A stretch of 5,073 bases of DNA. It comes from an uncultured Prevotellaceae bacterium (GTDB lineage: Bacteria; Bacteroidota; Bacteroidia; Bacteroidales; Bacteroidaceae). The position numbers and the translations under genes are program-made. This document shows positions 1 to 5,073 of this stretch, one piece after another (position 1 is the stretch's first letter; every line of letters begins with the position of its first letter). The stretch is from positions 1 through 5,073 of the forward strand of contig CALBJW010000126.1 of assembly GCA_937893145.1 (NCBI GenBank), read 5' to 3'. The notes beneath the pieces were generated by a model that ran no database searches, was not told the origin of the DNA, and worked only from the letters and a program-made list of their open reading frames with translations.

Positions 1-889
1 CCCAGATACGACCATCGTTACGGAGAGACTCAGACATAAGAGTAAGCTTAGACTGCTTGTCACCGTGAACAGGGATACAAGTTGGGTGAATCTGTACGTA
101 ACATGGGTTTGCGAAGTAAGCACCCTTACGGTAGCAAGACATTGCAGCTGTTACGTTACAACCCATAGCGTTAGTAGAGAGGAAGTATGTGTTACCGTAA
201 CCACCAGTAGCGATTACGACTGCATTTGCAGAGAAACGCTCGAGTTCACCAGTTACGAGGTTCTTAGCGATGATACCGCGAGCACGACCGTCGATGATAA
301 CAACGTCGAGCATTTCGTAACGAGTGTAGAGCTTAACCTTACCAGCGTTTACCTGGCAAGAGAGTGCTGAGTAAGCACCGAGGAGGAGCTGCTGACCTGT
401 CTGACCCTTTGCATAGAAAGTACGAGATACCTGAGCACCACCGAATGAACGGTTAGCAAGTGTACCACCGTATTCACGAGCGAAAGGAACACCCTGAGCA
501 ACACACTGGTCGATGATTGAGTTAGATACTTCAGCAAGACGGTAAACATTAGCTTCACGAGCACGGTAGTCACCACCCTTTACAGTATCATAGAAGAGAC
601 GGTAGATAGAGTCACCATCATTCTGGTAGTTCTTAGCAGCATTGATACCACCCTGTGCAGCGATTGAGTGAGCACGACGTGGTGAATCCTGAATACAGAA
701 GTTAAGAACGTTGAAGCCCATCTCACCAAGTGATGCTGCTGCAGATGCACCAGCAAGACCTGTACCTACAACGATAACGTCGAGCTTGAGCTTATTCTTA
801 GGGTTAACCAAACGCTGGTGTGCCTTGTAGTTAGACCATTTTTCAGCAACTGGTCCCTCAGGAATTTTAGAATCTATATTGATTGCCAT
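1..889 (-). CDS. sdhA (frdA): Fumarate reductase/succinate dehydrogenase flavoprotein subunit, N-terminal part (cut by left edge)
   Basis: This is the catalytic flavoprotein of the membrane-bound complex that interconverts fumarate and succinate on the cytoplasmic face. In anaerobic Bacteroidales it normally acts as a menaquinol:fumarate reductase. The frame is open from ATG 887-889 to the left edge, giving 296 residues of a protein usually around 640-660 long. Visible features are a dinucleotide-binding glycine motif GTGLAGASAA at residues 42-51, HSIAAQGG at 74-81, and QIHPTCIP at 266-273. By family knowledge His74 is the covalent FAD attachment site and His268 lies in the fumarate/succinate site. 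LMSESLRNDGR follows near the cut. The roughly 35 residues before the FAD fold are typical of the Bacteroidetes form. The gene follows the cytochrome b gene by 42 bp without its own evident promoter, so it is probably cotranscribed. There is no Shine-Dalgarno sequence; the start lies in A/T-rich DNA. Arginine is almost always CGT and glycine GGT, indicating high expression. Whether the enzyme runs mainly as reductase or dehydrogenase cannot be read from the sequence. Confidence 0.96.
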   Translation of the reverse strand, partial: MAINIDSKIPEGPVAEKWSNYKAHQRLVNPKNKLKLDVIVVGTGLAGASAAASLGEMGFNVLNFCIQDSPRRAHSIAAQGGINAAKNYQNDGDSIYRLFYDTVKGGDYRAREANVYRLAEVSNSIIDQCVAQGVPFAREYGGTLANRSFGGAQVSRTFYAKGQTGQQLLLGAYSALSCQVNAGKVKLYTRYEMLDVVIIDGRARGIIAKNLVTGELERFSANAVVIATGGYGNTYFLSTNAMGCNVTAAMSCYRKGAYFANPCYVQIHPTCIPVHGDKQSKLTLMSESLRNDGRIW

Positions 890-931
890 AATGTTATTTA
901 CAATTTAATCATTTACGATTTACCATTTTTA

Positions 932-1642
932 TTACATCATGAATGGAAGAACCTGTCCATCACACTGTCCGAGGCAGTCAGGGCAGAGAGCGAATGCGAT
1001 AGCAACAGCTGCGAACATAGCCATAACTACTGTTGACCATACATAACCGATGCACTTCCAACGGTTGAACCAAGTGTGACCACTCCAACCGAGAGTCTGC
1101 ATTGCTGACCAGAAACCGTGAGTGAGGTGCATCCAGATAGCTGCAATCCAGATGAGGTAGAGAACTACGAATACTGGATTAGAGAATGTGTACTTGATCC
1201 AGCCGAAACCATCTGTTGGAGCGCACTGAAGACCTTCAGCACCGATGATTTCTGCCCACATCATGTTAGCCCAGAAGTCGTGGAGGTGGAGAACAAGACC
1301 GAGAGCTACGATGATACCGAGCACGAGCATGTTCTGGCTTGCCCATTCTACGATAGCAGGCTTGTCAGTAACAGCATACTTGTTGTTGCCACGAGCCTTG
1401 CGGTTCTGGAATGTAAGGATGAATGCGTAAACAACATGAAGAGCCATGAGAGCAGCAAGACCCATAGTAGCAACAATTGCATACCAGTTTGAGCCGAGCA
1501 ATTCACAGATCTGGTTGTACGCACTCTCACTGAAAAGTGCAACTACGTTCATGCAACCATGGAACGTAAGGAAGAGAATGAGTGCAGTACCTGTAACGGA
1601 CATGATCACCTTTCTTCCGATTGAAGAGTTACATAACCACAT
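932..1642 (-). CDS. sdhC (frdC): Fumarate reductase/succinate dehydrogenase cytochrome b (membrane anchor) subunit
   Basis: This 236-residue membrane protein anchors the flavoprotein and iron-sulfur subunits and passes electrons between menaquinone and the iron-sulfur clusters. Five hydrophobic segments are visible, near residues 12-37, 52-78, 103-126, 153-178 and 199-220, matching the single-chain diheme type known from Wolinella and Bacillus. Histidines 28, 69, 119 (or 121) and 175 (or 172) sit where the four axial heme ligands are expected. The N-terminus (WLCNSSIGRKVIMSVTG) is typical of Bacteroidetes members and supports the start at 1640-1642. The C-terminal tail after helix five is cysteine-rich (C220, C223, C227). 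The gene is first in the operon, with the flavoprotein gene 42 bp downstream and a consensus promoter about 95 bp upstream. The leader is A/T-rich and shows no Shine-Dalgarno sequence. Family assignment is secure; the exact heme ligands are inferred by motif position. Confidence 0.95.
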   Translation of the reverse strand: MWLCNSSIGRKVIMSVTGTALILFLTFHGCMNVVALFSESAYNQICELLGSNWYAIVATMGLAALMALHVVYAFILTFQNRKARGNNKYAVTDKPAIVEWASQNMLVLGIIVALGLVLHLHDFWANMMWAEIIGAEGLQCAPTDGFGWIKYTFSNPVFVVLYLIWIAAIWMHLTHGFWSAMQTLGWSGHTWFNRWKCIGYVWSTVVMAMFAAVAIAFALCPDCLGQCDGQVLPFMM

Positions 1643-1736
1643 AAAATGTTTTGAATTTAAGTTATTAATAAATTATTTAGTTTGTTTTTTTGTATTACCG
1701 CGATTTAATAGCTTTATGACGTTATCTTATAATTTG

Positions 1737-1768
1737 CAAAAATAGAAAATTTAAAAGATATGAACAAA
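1737..1768 (-). promoter_or_regulatory. Bacteroidetes-type promoter of the sdhC-sdhA operon
   Basis: On the minus strand, TTTG (1765-1768) is followed after 20 bases by TATTTTTG (1737-1744). This matches the known Bacteroides consensus of a -33 TTTG and a -7 TAnnTTTG spaced by about 19-21 bases. Initiation a few bases downstream, near 1730, would leave a leader of roughly 88 nt before the ATG at 1642. The leader is A/T-rich, with no riboswitch-like structure that I recognise. The T run of the preceding terminator supplies the -33 element. A transcription start has not been measured. Confidence 0.7.
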
Positions 1769-1815
1769 AAAATACATGAAAATATGCTGAGAAACCCTTT
1801 AATTTCTCAGCATAT
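1766..1815 (-). terminator. Hairpin terminator of the 64-residue gene, overlapping its 3' end
   Basis: A perfect 13-bp inverted repeat (arms 1782-1794 and 1803-1815, sequence ATATGCTGAGAAA and its complement) encloses an 8-base loop. Read on the minus strand, the stem is followed by TTT, a short interruption, and a run of seven T (1766-1772). The first arm is coding sequence for the last residues of the small protein, and the TAA stop (1799-1801) lies in the loop. The stem is only moderately G/C-rich and the best T run starts about 9 bases after it, so termination may be partial. There is no T run on the plus-strand side, so a plus-strand role is unlikely. Confidence 0.65.
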
Positions 1816-1993
1816 CCATAAACTTATCTACTTTTTGTTTCTTCTGTTCATCAGTTAAATCTGCAAATTCATCATCAACAAAGTCGATGATAGCTTTTTC
1901 AGCCTTTGCTCTCATCTGTGCTTTGCCGGCACGAAGACCTGACGAAAGTTCTGTTTTTGGTAGTAATTGTCTGTTGAAATTTCCGTCGCTCAT
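1799..1993 (-). CDS. Small uncharacterised protein, 64 residues
   Basis: I do not recognise a named family with confidence. The protein has no cysteine, histidine, tryptophan or tyrosine, no signal peptide and no membrane segment, so it is probably cytoplasmic. Residues 8-33 are rich in basic residues and include GLRAGKAQMRAKAEKA. Residues 37-49 are acidic. The end, from LTDEQ at 46-50 onward, looks like a charged amphipathic helix, so a small two- or three-helix protein is plausible. That it is a real gene is supported by a consensus promoter with a short leader (about 10-20 nt), an ATG directly after it, and a hairpin terminator at its stop codon. It forms a monocistronic unit diverging from ribD. 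A nucleic-acid or ribosome-related role would fit the basic stretch but is speculation. No function is assigned. Confidence 0.8.
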   Translation of the reverse strand: MSDGNFNRQLLPKTELSSGLRAGKAQMRAKAEKAIIDFVDDEFADLTDEQKKQKVDKFMDMLRN

Positions 1994-2010
1994 AATTTAT
2001 ATAATATTAA

Positions 2011-2042
2011 TGTGGCAAAGTTAGGAAAAATCTGTAACTTTG
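2011..2042 (+). promoter_or_regulatory. Bacteroidetes-type promoter of ribD
   Basis: TAACTTTG at 2035-2042 is a full match to the -7 consensus TAnnTTTG. The -33 position holds TGTG (2011-2014, spacer 20), three of four bases matching TTTG, so this half is weak. Initiation near 2048-2050 would place the ribD start only about 10-20 nt downstream. That leaves no room for an FMN riboswitch in the leader. The element overlaps the promoter of the divergent small gene. Confidence 0.65.
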
Positions 2043-2046
2043 CAAA
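2016..2046 (-). promoter_or_regulatory. Bacteroidetes-type promoter of the 64-residue gene
   Basis: On the minus strand, TTTG (2043-2046) is followed after 19 bases by TAACTTTG (2016-2023), a full match to the TTTG / TAnnTTTG consensus at normal spacing. The ATG at 1991-1993 begins 22 bases after the -7 element, giving a very short A/T-rich leader. The -33 box directly abuts the -7 box of the divergent ribD promoter. Confidence 0.75.
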
Positions 2047-2059
2047 AACAAAAACCAAA

Positions 2060-3058
2060 ATGCTTATGACTACAGACGAAAAATACATGAAGCGCTGCAT
2101 CCAACTGGCTCAAAACGGGCAGCAGAATGCACAGCCAAACCCTATGGTCGGAGCCGTCATCGTGGCTCCTGCAGAAGATGGTTTGCAAGAGGGAAGAATT
2201 ATCGGCGAGGGCTACCACATACGTTGTGGAGAAGGTCATGCCGAAGTCAATGCTTGCGCCTCAGTTCGTCCTGAGGATGAGCATCTGTTGAAAGATTCTA
2301 CTATATATGTGAGTCTGGAACCTTGCAGTCATTATGGCAAGACTCCTCCTTGTGCCGACCTTCTTGTCAGCAAGGGTTTCAAGCGTTGTGTCATTGGTTG
2401 CCAGGACCCTTTTGCAAAGGTTCAGGGCAGAGGCATAAAGAAACTGCAAGATGCTGGCATTGAGGTGACTGTCGGTGTGCTTGAGGATGAATGTAAAGCA
2501 TTGAATAAGAGGTTTATGACTTACCACGCCAAGCATCGCCCATTCGTCACTTTGAAGTGGGCACAGAGTGCTGATGGTTTCATCGACGGACACATTTCCA
2601 CTCCTTATACTCAGATGGTGTGTCATAAGCGCCGTGCTGAACATCAGGCTATCATGGTGGGAAAGAAAACCATCGAAATCGACCACCCAAGTCTTACTAC
2701 TCGAGAGTGGTATGGTCCGAATCCTAAGAAGTATGTTGCTGCAAGCAATCATAACCTTTTCCTCGACCTCAGTCTCGATGACAATCAGGACATATATGGT
2801 GATGCAGAATGTATTTCTGGAGACATTCAGACAATGCTTAACAACATGTATAACGATGGTATTCAGACACTTCTCGTGGAGGGCGGAGCACGACTCCATC
2901 AGTCTTTCATCGACAGTGGCCTTTGGGATGAATGCTATGTTGAGACTGGCAGTGATGCCATCAGTGGTTCCGTTCCTGCTCCTATACTCAAGGGTGCAAT
3001 CCTCGTGGAACGTGAAGAATATATGGGAAGAGTGATAGAAAAATATGTAAAGAAATAA
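2060..3058 (+). CDS. ribD: Bifunctional riboflavin biosynthesis protein RibD (pyrimidine deaminase / reductase)
   Basis: RibD catalyses two consecutive cytoplasmic steps of riboflavin synthesis: deamination of the diaminopyrimidine formed from GTP, then NADPH-dependent reduction of the ribosyl side chain. Numbered from the ATG at 2060, the 332 residues show a deaminase domain (about 7-150) with PNPMVGAVIV, zinc ligand His60 and catalytic Glu62 in HAEVNA, and zinc ligands Cys89 and Cys98 in PCSHYGKTPPC. The reductase domain (about 160-332) shows LKWAQSADG (165-173), DHPSLTTR (208-215) and VEGG (273-276). The frame extends upstream to 1967, but that part crosses the promoter, so the start is 2060 or the in-frame ATG at 2066. 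The middle of the reductase domain looks short and divergent. The gene is alone on its strand, diverging from a small gene and converging on purL. Codon use is broader than in its neighbours (arginine CGT, CGC, CGA, AGA and AGG), consistent with modest expression. Confidence 0.94.
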   Translation: MLMTTDEKYMKRCIQLAQNGQQNAQPNPMVGAVIVAPAEDGLQEGRIIGEGYHIRCGEGHAEVNACASVRPEDEHLLKDSTIYVSLEPCSHYGKTPPCADLLVSKGFKRCVIGCQDPFAKVQGRGIKKLQDAGIEVTVGVLEDECKALNKRFMTYHAKHRPFVTLKWAQSADGFIDGHISTPYTQMVCHKRRAEHQAIMVGKKTIEIDHPSLTTREWYGPNPKKYVAASNHNLFLDLSLDDNQDIYGDAECISGDIQTMLNNMYNDGIQTLLVEGGARLHQSFIDSGLWDECYVETGSDAISGSVPAPILKGAILVEREEYMGRVIEKYVKK

Positions 3059-3068
3059 GTAACACGAA

Positions 3069-3104
3069 AAACAGCACCCGAGAACAAACTTCCGGGTGCT
3101 GTTT
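3069..3104. terminator. Bidirectional hairpin terminator between convergent ribD and purL
   Basis: The arms AAACAGCACCCG (3069-3080) and CGGGTGCTGTTT (3093-3104) pair perfectly over 12 bp. Three further pairs (3082-3084 with 3090-3092) form past a bulged A, leaving a five-base loop. The stem is G/C-rich at its core with A/T at its foot, so both strands read into T-rich tails (TTTC then T/A-rich DNA on plus, TTTTTC on minus). It starts 10 bases after the ribD stop and ends 23 bases before the purL stop, the position expected for a terminator serving both convergent genes. Confidence 0.88.
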
Positions 3105-3127
3105 CTTATATATATTATAAGGTGTGA

Positions 3128-5073
3128 TTACTTAGTCTTTTCCTCAACCCACTTGCGAGCATTAACGAATGCTTCAATCCATGGAGTGACATCGTCCTTG
3201 CGGCGGTCTGCTGGGTAGTTAGCCTGCTGCCATGGGAAGATAGCACGCTCAAGGTGTGGCATCATAGCGAGATGACGACCATCGTTAGAGCAGAGACCAG
3301 CAACGTCGTATGTAGAACCGTTAGGGTTTGCTGGATAGCCTGAGTAGTTGTACTTAGCAACAACATTGTACTCGCTTTCTGCCTTTGGAAGACTGAAGTT
3401 TCCTTCTCCGTGAGCAACCCAGATACCGAGCTTGTTGCCTGAGAGTGAGCCAAACATAACTGACTTGTTCTCTGGAATCTGAAGTGTAACGAACTCTGAC
3501 TCGAACTTGTGAGATACATTGTGGAGCATCTGAGCATAGTCCTTAGCATCTGTTACAGCGTGATTATTGTTGAGGAGACCGAGTTCAACCATCAACTGAC
3601 AACCGTTACAGATACCGAGTGAGAGAGTATCTTCACGAGCATAGAACGCATCGAGTGCTGCCTTTGCCTTAGGGTTGAAGAGGAATGCACCTGCCCATCC
3701 CTTAGCCGAACCAAGAACGTCGGAGTTAGAGAAACCACCACAGAAGACAATCATGTTGACTTCTTCAAGTGTCTCACGACCAGTCACGAGGTCTGTCATC
3801 ATCACGTCCTTAACATCGAAACCTGCGAGGAAGAGAGAGTAAGCCATTTCACGCTCACCATTTGTACCCTTCTCACGGATGATAGCAGCCTTAGGACGAG
3901 AACCACAGTTTGTAGGGCGAGCCTCAATACCGTACTGTGCAAGCTTACCTGTGAAGTCTGCATTGAACTTATGCTCGATTGGCTGGCTCTTGTAGTTCTG
4001 AAAACGCTCCTTAGCCATACCGTTGAACGACTGCTTAGTGTCGAGGCGATATGAAGTAGAGTACCAGATGTCACGAAGCTTATCAATATCGAATGTGCGT
4101 GTACGACCGTCCTTCTTAACGACAACCGAACGCTCTGCGATTGGGTGACCAATCACGATGCAACCAACACCTGCATTCTCAAGCATCTTAGTCACATCCT
4201 TGAGGTCACTATTCTTAACCTGAATAACAACACCTGGGTTCTCAGCGAAGAGACACTTCACGATGTCGTTCTCAGCCATGTTCTTGAGATTTGCCTCAAT
4301 ACCGCCCTTAGTGTTGGCGAATGTCATTTCGAGGAGAGTTGTGATAAGACCACCAGCACTGATATCGTGACCTGCGAGAAGGAGTTCTTCCTTAACGAGT
4401 TCGTTAACTGCGAGGAATGCATCACGGAAATATTCTGCGTTCTTCACTGTAGGAACATCGCTACCTACCTTACCGAGTGACTGTGCGAATGCTGAACCAC
4501 CAAGTTTGAGTGTGTCGAACGAGAAGTCGATGTGAAGGAGAGTTGTGTCTGGGTCATTTACGAGAACAGGACTAACAACCTTACGAACATCGCTTACCTC
4601 ACCACCTGAAGAAACGATAACTGTACCAGGGCTGACAATCTTGCTGCCATCTGGATACTTCTGAGTCATCGAGAGAGAGTCCTTACCTGTAGGAACATTA
4701 ATCTGGAGTTCGCAGCAGAAGTCTGAAAGTGCCTTCACACCTGCATAAAGACGAGCATCCTCACCCTTCTGTGAGCGGCAAGGCCACATCCAGTTAGCAG
4801 AGAGAGATACAGAGTCGAGTCCTTCTGACATTGGAGCCCAAACGAGGTTTGTGAGTGATTCAGCAACAGAAAGTACCGAACCAGCTGCTGGGTCTGCAAG
4901 ACCTGCCTGTGGAGCATGACCGATAGCAGTAGCGATACCCTTTGTGCCACGATAGTCGAGTGCCACACATCCGCAGTCTGAGAGTGGCAACTGAATCTCA
5001 CCCTGACACTGCTGACGAGCAATCTTACCTGTTACGGAACGGTCAACCTTGTTTGTCAACCAGTCCTTACATG
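3128..5073 (-). CDS. purL: Phosphoribosylformylglycinamidine synthase, C-terminal half (cut by right edge)
   Basis: PurL converts FGAR, glutamine and ATP to FGAM in the fourth step of purine synthesis. The frame runs open from the right edge to TAA at 3128-3130, giving 647 residues of a large single-chain PurL (about 1,230 in this group). The true start lies outside the window; the TTG at 5057-5059 is an internal Leu codon in KDWLTNKVDR. Numbered from the first full codon, visible marks are DRSVTGKIARQQC near the start, PTGKDSLSM (127-135), and GHDISAGG (234-241) of the synthase domain. A C-terminal class I glutaminase domain begins around residue 392. Its expected triad is present: Cys488 in GICNGC (codon 3608-3610), and His606 and Glu608 in MMPHLER (codons 3254-3256 and 3248-3250). 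No frameshift or premature stop is seen. The glutaminase is fused here, unlike the separate PurQ/PurS/PurL form. The gene ends 23 bp from a terminator shared with convergent ribD. Confidence 0.97.
   Translation of the reverse strand, partial: CKDWLTNKVDRSVTGKIARQQCQGEIQLPLSDCGCVALDYRGTKGIATAIGHAPQAGLADPAAGSVLSVAESLTNLVWAPMSEGLDSVSLSANWMWPCRSQKGEDARLYAGVKALSDFCCELQINVPTGKDSLSMTQKYPDGSKIVSPGTVIVSSGGEVSDVRKVVSPVLVNDPDTTLLHIDFSFDTLKLGGSAFAQSLGKVGSDVPTVKNAEYFRDAFLAVNELVKEELLLAGHDISAGGLITTLLEMTFANTKGGIEANLKNMAENDIVKCLFAENPGVVIQVKNSDLKDVTKMLENAGVGCIVIGHPIAERSVVVKKDGRTRTFDIDKLRDIWYSTSYRLDTKQSFNGMAKERFQNYKSQPIEHKFNADFTGKLAQYGIEARPTNCGSRPKAAIIREKGTNGEREMAYSLFLAGFDVKDVMMTDLVTGRETLEEVNMIVFCGGFSNSDVLGSAKGWAGAFLFNPKAKAALDAFYAREDTLSLGICNGCQLMVELGLLNNNHAVTDAKDYAQMLHNVSHKFESEFVTLQIPENKSVMFGSLSGNKLGIWVAHGEGNFSLPKAESEYNVVAKYNYSGYPANPNGSTYDVAGLCSNDGRHLAMMPHLERAIFPWQQANYPADRRKDDVTPWIEAFVNARKWVEEKTK

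Noticed and set aside
65..370. Plus-strand open frame of 101 codons opposite the flavoprotein gene
   Set aside because: It lies wholly antisense to a clear frd/sdhA frame. Strong codon bias in that gene removes antisense stops and creates such shadows. The translation is low-complexity in Val, Thr and Ser and resembles no protein.
1118..1492. Plus-strand open frame of 124 codons opposite the cytochrome b gene
   Set aside because: It is antisense to a convincing membrane protein gene, has no promoter or start context, and has a composition typical of a reverse-complement shadow.
1654..1674. Six-base inverted repeat AATTTA/TAAATT in the sdhC leader
   Set aside because: It is entirely A/T with a nine-base loop in very A/T-rich DNA, which is expected by chance and too weak to call a structure.
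1967..2059. Upstream extension of the ribD frame to an ATG at 1967
   Set aside because: The extra 31 residues would be translated from DNA that overlaps the divergent gene's start and both promoters. RibD proteins normally begin just before the YMKRCIQLA motif.
2043..2059. Possible FMN riboswitch upstream of ribD
   Set aside because: The predicted leader is only about 10-20 nt, far too short for the conserved FMN aptamer.
2261..2899. Minus-strand open frame of 212 codons opposite ribD
   Set aside because: RibD is intact with all its catalytic motifs on the other strand. The antisense translation shows no recognisable domain and has no promoter.
2568..3035. Plus-strand open frame of 155 codons in another frame within the ribD reductase domain, considered as evidence of a frameshift
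   Set aside because: The main frame carries reductase motifs both before and after this region (SADG, DHPSLTTR, VEGG), and the alternative frame contains none of them.
5057..5059. TTG as a possible start codon for a 643-residue protein
   Set aside because: The frame continues upstream to the window edge and reads CKDW before this codon, matching internal PurL sequence. It is an internal leucine.

Overview
The window looks like ordinary chromosomal DNA from a Bacteroidales bacterium, most likely Prevotella/Segatella-like. The evidence is a single five-helix diheme-type FrdC/SdhC, a large single-chain PurL, promoter elements of the Bacteroidetes TTTG / TAnnTTTG type, and start codons that lack Shine-Dalgarno sequences. 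The genus is inferred from the general look of the proteins, not from a database comparison.

Layout from left to right. Positions 1-889 (minus) hold the N-terminal 296 residues of the flavoprotein subunit of fumarate reductase/succinate dehydrogenase, cut by the left edge. Positions 932-1642 (minus) hold the complete cytochrome b membrane subunit, 42 bp upstream of the flavoprotein gene. The two form the start of an sdhCA(B)/frdCA(B) operon, with the iron-sulfur subunit expected beyond the left edge. A consensus promoter sits at 1737-1768. Positions 1799-1993 (minus) encode a 64-residue protein of unknown function, ending in a hairpin terminator. Positions 2060-3058 (plus) hold ribD. It diverges from the small gene, and the two have interlocking promoters in a 66-bp gap. 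A bidirectional hairpin terminator lies at 3069-3104. Positions 3128-5073 (minus) hold the C-terminal 647 residues of PurL, convergent with ribD and cut by the right edge.

The genes belong to separate processes: menaquinol/fumarate respiration (FrdC, FrdA), riboflavin synthesis (RibD) and purine synthesis (PurL). They are adjacent but do not form a joint pathway. The frd genes use a narrow codon set, as expected for very highly expressed proteins, while ribD uses a broader one.

I found no mobile element, CRISPR array, tRNA, rRNA, defence module or other undescribed system. The items worth a second look are small-scale: compact regulatory architecture on both sides of the small gene, the unknown 64-residue protein, and sequence peculiarities in the cytochrome b subunit and the RibD reductase domain. 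No gap between genes exceeds about 160 bp.
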